Assembly (NCBI GenBank): GCA_023441105.1
Contig: JAEZQX010000197.1
Location: 1-10,043 of the forward strand
Origin: Pseudomonadota bacterium
GTDB lineage: Bacteria > Pseudomonadota > Gammaproteobacteria > Burkholderiales > Burkholderiaceae
DNA length: 10,043 bases
Reading direction: 5' to 3'
The notes beneath the pieces are model-generated. The model was not told where the DNA came from. It searched no databases and worked only from the letters and a program-made list of their open reading frames with translations. Shown piece by piece: positions 7,126 to 10,043 of this stretch (positions within the stretch are counted from its first letter, which is position 1; every line of letters starts with the position of its first letter). The translations under genes and the position numbers were made by a program.

Positions 7126-8196
7126 AGGCGGCGGCAGCGCAGGGGCATCGGTCTCGTCCAGCCATTCGCGCCATACCGCCACCAGCACCGCGAGGATCAC
7201 CGGTCCGAGGAAGAGGCCGATCAGGCCGAAGGCCGCGAGGCCACCCAGGACACCGAACAGCACCAGCAGGAACGGAATGCGGGTCGCGCTGCTGATGACC
7301 AGCGGCCGGATCAGGTTGTCGACCCAGCTCACCACCAAGGCCCCCCACAACAGCAACCCGATGCCGGCGGTCAGTTCGCCGCTGACCAGCAGCCAGGCGC
7401 CGATCGACCCCCAGACGAAGGGTGCGCCGAATGGCAGCATCGCCACCAGTGCGGTCACCGCGCCGAACAGCACCGGTCCGTCGACGCCGGCCCACCAGTA
7501 GCCGAGGCCCGCGAGGGCGCCCTGCGCCAGGGCAGTGGCCACCAGGCCCCAGACCACCGCCTTGGTCATCGCGCCGGCCGCGGCGATGTAGCCCTCGACG
7601 CGCTTGCCGAGGAAGCGCCGCAGCACCCGCTGCGCCTGCCGGACCAGCGAATCGCCGTCGCGGTAGAGGAAGAACACGGTGAACAGCGCGAACGCGAGCT
7701 TGCCGGCGTTGCGGCCGACATCGCCGAGGATGTTGAGGATCTCGCCGGTGCGGGCCTCCATCCAGCCGGCGATCTGCGCGCGCAGCGCCGCCGGGTCGCG
7801 GTCCCACTGCTCCAGCAGCTGTCCCAGCCAGTCGCCCAGCCAGGGCAATTGCGCCAGCCAGTCGGGCAGCGCGTAGGGCCCGCGACCGACCAGCTGCACC
7901 ACCGCCGCATAGGCGCCGGCGACCTCGCTGCGCAACAGCACCATCAGCCAGAGCACCGGCAGGATCACGGCCGCGACCAGCAGCAGCGTCATGACCAGCG
8001 CGCTGACGGTAGCGCCCGCATGCAACATGCCGCGCAGCCGGCGGTAGACCGGCCAGGTGAGGAACGCCAGGATCACCGCCCAGGCGATCGGCGACAGGAA
8101 GAGGCGCATCACCGCATAGCTGGCGACGACCAGGGCGCCGAGCAGCAGCGTCAGGATGATCCGGCGGGTGAGGATGGTGGCAGAGGGTTCGGGCAT
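7087..8196 (-). CDS. AI-2E family transporter (polytopic inner-membrane permease)
   Basis: Membrane protein of 369 residues of the AI-2E/PerM family. Hydrophobic segments lie near 10-30, 34-52 and 62-90. A soluble stretch (91-165) follows, then further helices near 166-178, 208-235, 240-270, 275-292 and 308-342. The family signature DNLIRP (293-298), followed by FGVLGGLAAFGLIGLFLGPV (314-333), is intact. Members include TqsA (autoinducer-2 export) and Na+/H+ antiporter-like proteins; the substrate cannot be assigned here. The ATG at 8196 gives the usual short N-terminus before the first helix. The frame is open to 8433, but that extension is Arg-rich, crosses the divergent promoter region and has no family similarity that I recognise. 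The gene converges on the ketoreductase, overlapping its last 39 bases, and diverges from the TRAP operon. It is unlikely to belong to either unit. Confidence 0.9.
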   Translation of the reverse strand: MPEPSATILTRRIILTLLLGALVVASYAVMRLFLSPIAWAVILAFLTWPVYRRLRGMLHAGATVSALVMTLLLVAAVILPVLWLMVLLRSEVAGAYAAVVQLVGRGPYALPDWLAQLPWLGDWLGQLLEQWDRDPAALRAQIAGWMEARTGEILNILGDVGRNAGKLAFALFTVFFLYRDGDSLVRQAQRVLRRFLGKRVEGYIAAAGAMTKAVVWGLVATALAQGALAGLGYWWAGVDGPVLFGAVTALVAMLPFGAPFVWGSIGAWLLVSGELTAGIGLLLWGALVVSWVDNLIRPLVISSATRIPFLLVLFGVLGGLAAFGLIGLFLGPVILAVLVAVWREWLDETDAPALPPPSGHRAVDRDDLS

Positions 8197-8263
8197 CTCG
8201 AGGTCGGCGACAACGTGCGCCTGGATTTTGACGCCTTTGCGCGCCACCGTCCGCAGCCCTGCC

Positions 8264-8292
8264 TTGACGTTTGTGTAACGATTTAGTGTAAC
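8264..8292 (+). promoter_or_regulatory. Sigma70-like promoter of the TRAP operon
   Basis: TTGACG (8264-8269) matches the -35 consensus at five of six bases. After a 17-base spacer, TGTAAC (8287-8292) matches the -10 at four of six. Transcription would start near 8299, leaving a leader of about 55 bases before the dctP-type ATG at 8355. Spacing and AT content make this the best promoter in the window. Confidence 0.65.
8273..8292 (+). repeat. GTGTAAC direct repeat, possible operator half-sites
   Basis: GTGTAAC occurs at 8273-8279 and again at 8286-8292, start to start 13 bases apart. The first copy lies in the promoter spacer and the second covers the -10 box. A regulator bound there would block RNA polymerase. 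No regulator gene is adjacent in the window, so this is a structural observation only. Confidence 0.4.
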
Positions 8293-8343
8293 CTTGCACC
8301 GATCGTTCCGCGGCCGCGGTGACGACGCCGATAACGAGATCAC

Positions 8344-8349
8344 AGGAGA
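8344..8349 (+). promoter_or_regulatory. Shine-Dalgarno site that fixes the dctP-type start
   Basis: AGGAGA ends five bases before the ATG at 8355. This supports that start over the in-frame GTG at 8319, which would put 12 extra residues ahead of a normal signal peptide. Confidence 0.8.
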
Positions 8350-8354
8350 CGAAC

Positions 8355-9350
8355 ATGCTGCGAAACTGCCTGTCCCTCGCCGTTGCCGTTCTGGTCGCCA
8401 CCGCGGGCATCGCGCCGGCGGCCGCCCAGTCACCGGGCAAGCGCCTGATCCGCATCCACACCGCCGGCCCCAACGACCTCGGCGTCGACAACACCCTGCT
8501 CGCCCACGAGTTCGCCAACTACGTCAACGCCAACGTCGACACGCTGGAGGTGAAGGTCTTCGCCAACAGCCAGCTCGGCCAGTCGCGGGAGGTCATCGAG
8601 GCGATGCGCCTGGGCTCCGGCGCCGCCGGTACCAGCGGCGGCCCCGCGGAATATGCCTCCTTCGTGAAGCGGGTCGGCGTGCTGGGGCTGCCGTTCCTCT
8701 GGAAGAGCTACGACCATGCAACCAGCGTGCTGCAGGGCGAGGTCGGCACCGCGCTCGACCAGGACATGCAGAAGGCCGGCTTCAAGGTCCTCGCCTGGTC
8801 GGTGAGCTGGGGCTACCGCAACGTCGTCACGGCCAAGAAGGAAGTGACCAAGGCGGAGCATCTCAAGGGCCTCAAGATCCGCACTATTCCAACCAAGGTG
8901 TTCGTGTCGGCGATCAACGCCATGGGCGCCAACGCCACGCCGATGAACTTCGGCGAGATCTACACGTCGCTGCAAAGCGGCGTGCTCGACGGCTACGAGC
9001 ACACCGCCGCCACGACCGTCTCGTTCAAGCTCAACGAAGTCGCCTGCTGCATCGCCATGACGCGGCACCTGATGGACCCGACCGTGCTGGTCTACTCGAT
9101 GTCGGAATGGAAGAAGCTCAACGAGAAGGAACAGGCCGTCCTGCTCAAGGGCGCGCAGGAGGCGGCCGAGAAGGTCCGCTCGATGGCGCCTGCCAAGGAA
9201 GCGGAATCGCTCGACGCGGTGCGCAAGCTGGGCATGAAGGTGCATGACCTGGACACGGCGCCGCTGCAGAAAGCCGCAATGGCCGCGCAGGACGAACTCG
9301 CCAAGGAATTCGGCGCCGAGAACCTGCTCGCAATCATCCGCAAGCAGTAG
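8355..9350 (+). CDS. dctP: TRAP transporter periplasmic solute-binding protein, DctP family
   Basis: High-affinity periplasmic binding protein (331 residues) that captures a substrate, usually an organic acid, and delivers it to the QM membrane complex. A Sec signal peptide with a hydrophobic core (about 6-20) ends at the likely cleavage site AAA|QS (24/25). DctP-family marks follow: FANSQLGQSREVIEAMRLG (69-87), WGYRNVV (152-158), LKGLKIRTIPT (170-180) and NATPMNFGEIYTSLQSGVLDG (193-213). R176 in the third motif is the conserved Arg that in characterised TRAP proteins salt-bridges a substrate carboxylate, so a carboxylated ligand is expected. The ligand itself cannot be named. The start is fixed by AGGAGA and by the signal peptide. 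Two adjacent Cys (231-232) are unusual for a periplasmic protein. The small permease follows 13 bases later, so the three TRAP genes form one operon. The symbol denotes the family, not proven C4-dicarboxylate transport. Confidence 0.93.
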   Translation: MLRNCLSLAVAVLVATAGIAPAAAQSPGKRLIRIHTAGPNDLGVDNTLLAHEFANYVNANVDTLEVKVFANSQLGQSREVIEAMRLGSGAAGTSGGPAEYASFVKRVGVLGLPFLWKSYDHATSVLQGEVGTALDQDMQKAGFKVLAWSVSWGYRNVVTAKKEVTKAEHLKGLKIRTIPTKVFVSAINAMGANATPMNFGEIYTSLQSGVLDGYEHTAATTVSFKLNEVACCIAMTRHLMDPTVLVYSMSEWKKLNEKEQAVLLKGAQEAAEKVRSMAPAKEAESLDAVRKLGMKVHDLDTAPLQKAAMAAQDELAKEFGAENLLAIIRKQ

Positions 9351-9363
9351 GGGGCCCGGACCG

Positions 9364-9909
9364 GTGAGGCGCGCCCTGGCCGCGGCCGATCGCGGCGTCG
9401 AGCTGCTGGTCGCGGCGATCTTCGCGATCATGCTGGGCATCGGGCTGCTGCAGGTCTTCCACCGCTTCATGCTCAATTCGTCGCTGAGCTGGAGCGAGGA
9501 GGCGCAGATCTTCGGCCACATCTGGGTGGTCTTCCTGGGCATCCCCATCGCCTACCGCCGCGGCGCACACCTCTACATCGAGACCTTCCGCGACATGCTG
9601 CCGGCGCCGCTCGGCGCCACCTTCGACCTGCTGGTGGAGCTGCTGTGGGCAGCCTTCGCGGTGTCGCTGATGGTGCTCGGCTACCAGGTAGCCCAGGTCG
9701 CCGCGCTGCAGGATTCTCCCGGCCTCGAGATTCCGATGAGCTGGCCGTATTCGGGCATGGTCATCGGCGGCGCCTACCTGCTGCTGGTGGCCGTACAGCG
9801 CATAGTCGACTGGCGCCTGCGGTCGGGACGCCCGCCGCCGGCGCGCCCGCCGGCCGGCGACGCCACCCCGCCGGCAATGCCGGGCGGCCACGGCGGGATC
9901 GCGCCATGA
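9364..9909 (+). CDS. dctQ: TRAP transporter small permease, DctQ family
   Basis: Four-helix inner-membrane subunit (181 residues) of the TRAP complex, partner of the large permease. Helices in start-codon numbering lie near 12-36, 48-69, 82-107 and 122-145. The family signature W-x-E-E appears as LSWSEEAQIF before helix 2, with the typical RRGAHLYIE loop after it. The GTG at 9364 was chosen because it follows the dctP-type stop by 13 bases, has weak GGGG upstream and gives a normal DctQ N-terminus. An ATG at 9244 in the same frame would overlap the binding-protein gene by 107 bases and add an Arg-rich leader. The C-terminal tail after the last helix is Pro/Gly/Ala-rich and looks disordered. 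The stop overlaps the ATG of the large permease (ATGA), indicating coupled translation. Confidence 0.9.
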   Translation: MRRALAAADRGVELLVAAIFAIMLGIGLLQVFHRFMLNSSLSWSEEAQIFGHIWVVFLGIPIAYRRGAHLYIETFRDMLPAPLGATFDLLVELLWAAFAVSLMVLGYQVAQVAALQDSPGLEIPMSWPYSGMVIGGAYLLLVAVQRIVDWRLRSGRPPPARPPAGDATPPAMPGGHGGIAP

Positions 9910-10043
9910 TCTGGTTCCTGTTCGCCCTGATGCTCGGCACCATGCTGCTGGGCGTGCCGATCCTGCTGTCGATCGCGCTGGTGGGCTACGTCGGCGTGGC
10001 AGCAGTCCCGGACCTGGTGCTGCCGCTGTTCGCGCAGAAGATG
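9906..10043 (+). CDS. dctM: TRAP transporter large permease, DctM family, 3' end cut by window
   Basis: The first 46 codons of a polytopic membrane protein are visible. The N-terminus is strongly hydrophobic, with the LLGVPILLSIAL pattern (14-25) typical of the first DctM helix and a following FAQKM (42-46), like the start of the DctM loop before helix 2. Its ATG overlaps the small-permease stop (ATGA), and the P-Q-M gene order is standard for TRAP systems. The full protein should be about 425 residues with around 12 helices and form the cation-coupled translocation channel. Identity rests mostly on context plus this short N-terminus. Confidence 0.85.
   Translation, partial: MIWFLFALMLGTMLLGVPILLSIALVGYVGVAAVPDLVLPLFAQKM

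Larger units (their letters stand above)
8197..8354. other. Divergent intergenic region, AI-2E permease / TRAP operon
   Basis: This 158-base region separates the two divergent genes. It is visibly richer in A/T around 8264-8292 than the surrounding coding DNA. It holds the dctP-side promoter, a GTGTAAC direct repeat, a 12-base palindrome CCGCGGCCGCGG (8308-8319) in the expected leader and a strong Shine-Dalgarno sequence. I saw no convincing promoter for the minus-strand permease, although it presumably lies here too. Confidence 0.7.

Noticed and set aside
7126..7160. Terminator between the convergent genes
   Set aside because: I looked for a hairpin with a T-run just beyond the ketoreductase stop and found only GC-rich sequence with no stem plus T-tract.
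8308..8319. Perfect 12-base palindrome CCGCGGCCGCGG
   Set aside because: It could be an operator or leader hairpin, but a C/G-only palindrome of this size is easily met by chance in such DNA. It has no loop or U-tract to suggest a terminator.
8197..8433. Longer N-terminus for the AI-2E permease
   Set aside because: It would add 79 Arg-rich residues, run across the divergent promoter and reach into the dctP-type gene. The ATG at 8196 gives the normal family start.
9244..9363. ATG at 9244 as start of the small TRAP permease
   Set aside because: It would overlap the binding-protein gene by 107 bases and add 40 Arg/Ser/Pro-rich residues. The GTG at 9364 fits the family N-terminus and operon spacing.
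1..10043. CRISPR array, tRNA, rRNA or insertion sequence
   Set aside because: I saw no spaced repeats, cloverleaf-like segment, rRNA motif, transposase motif or terminal inverted repeats. Nearly all bases are accounted for by recognised coding regions.

Overview
The window is very GC-rich bacterial chromosome (roughly 70 percent by eye) with tightly packed genes, repeated ATGA stop/start overlaps and proteobacterial family types. The combination of an aryl-polyene-like type II fatty-acid/polyketide gene set, an AI-2E family permease and a TRAP transporter suggests a Gram-negative proteobacterium. A betaproteobacterium of the Rhodocyclales kind is my best guess, but that is inference from gene content and composition, not from a marker gene. 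Region 1 (1-7125, + strand) is part of a biosynthesis and export cluster that began before the window. In order it holds an MMPL/RND-type lipid exporter (5' end missing), a membrane-anchored NodB-type polysaccharide deacetylase, a class I SAM methyltransferase, a complete FabF-type ketosynthase (Cys161, His291, Lys320, His325), a short ketosynthase-like 'chain length factor' protein, an ApeP-like hotdog dehydratase and a FabG-type ketoreductase. Neighbouring genes mostly overlap by four bases. The only real break is the 45 bases before the ketosynthase, which hold a possible extended -10 promoter. The ketosynthase, dehydratase and ketoreductase supply the condensing, reducing and dehydrating steps that build a conjugated polyene chain on an acyl carrier protein, as in aryl polyene, xanthomonadin and flexirubin pathways. 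The methyltransferase and deacetylase would tailor the product or its carrier, and the MMPL protein would export it. Carrier proteins, starter-unit ligase, acyltransferase and LolA-like chaperone are not in the window and would be expected upstream. Region 2 (7087-8196, - strand) is a convergent AI-2E family permease whose 3' end overlaps the ketoreductase 3' end by 39 bases. Region 3 (8197-8354) is the divergent intergenic region. It holds a good sigma70-like promoter and a GTGTAAC direct repeat on its -10 side. Region 4 (8355-10043, + strand) is a TRAP transporter operon: periplasmic binding protein (dctP type), small membrane subunit (dctQ type) and the first 46 codons of the large permease (dctM type), cut by the window end. 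I saw no rRNA, tRNA, CRISPR array, insertion sequence or convincing intrinsic terminator.
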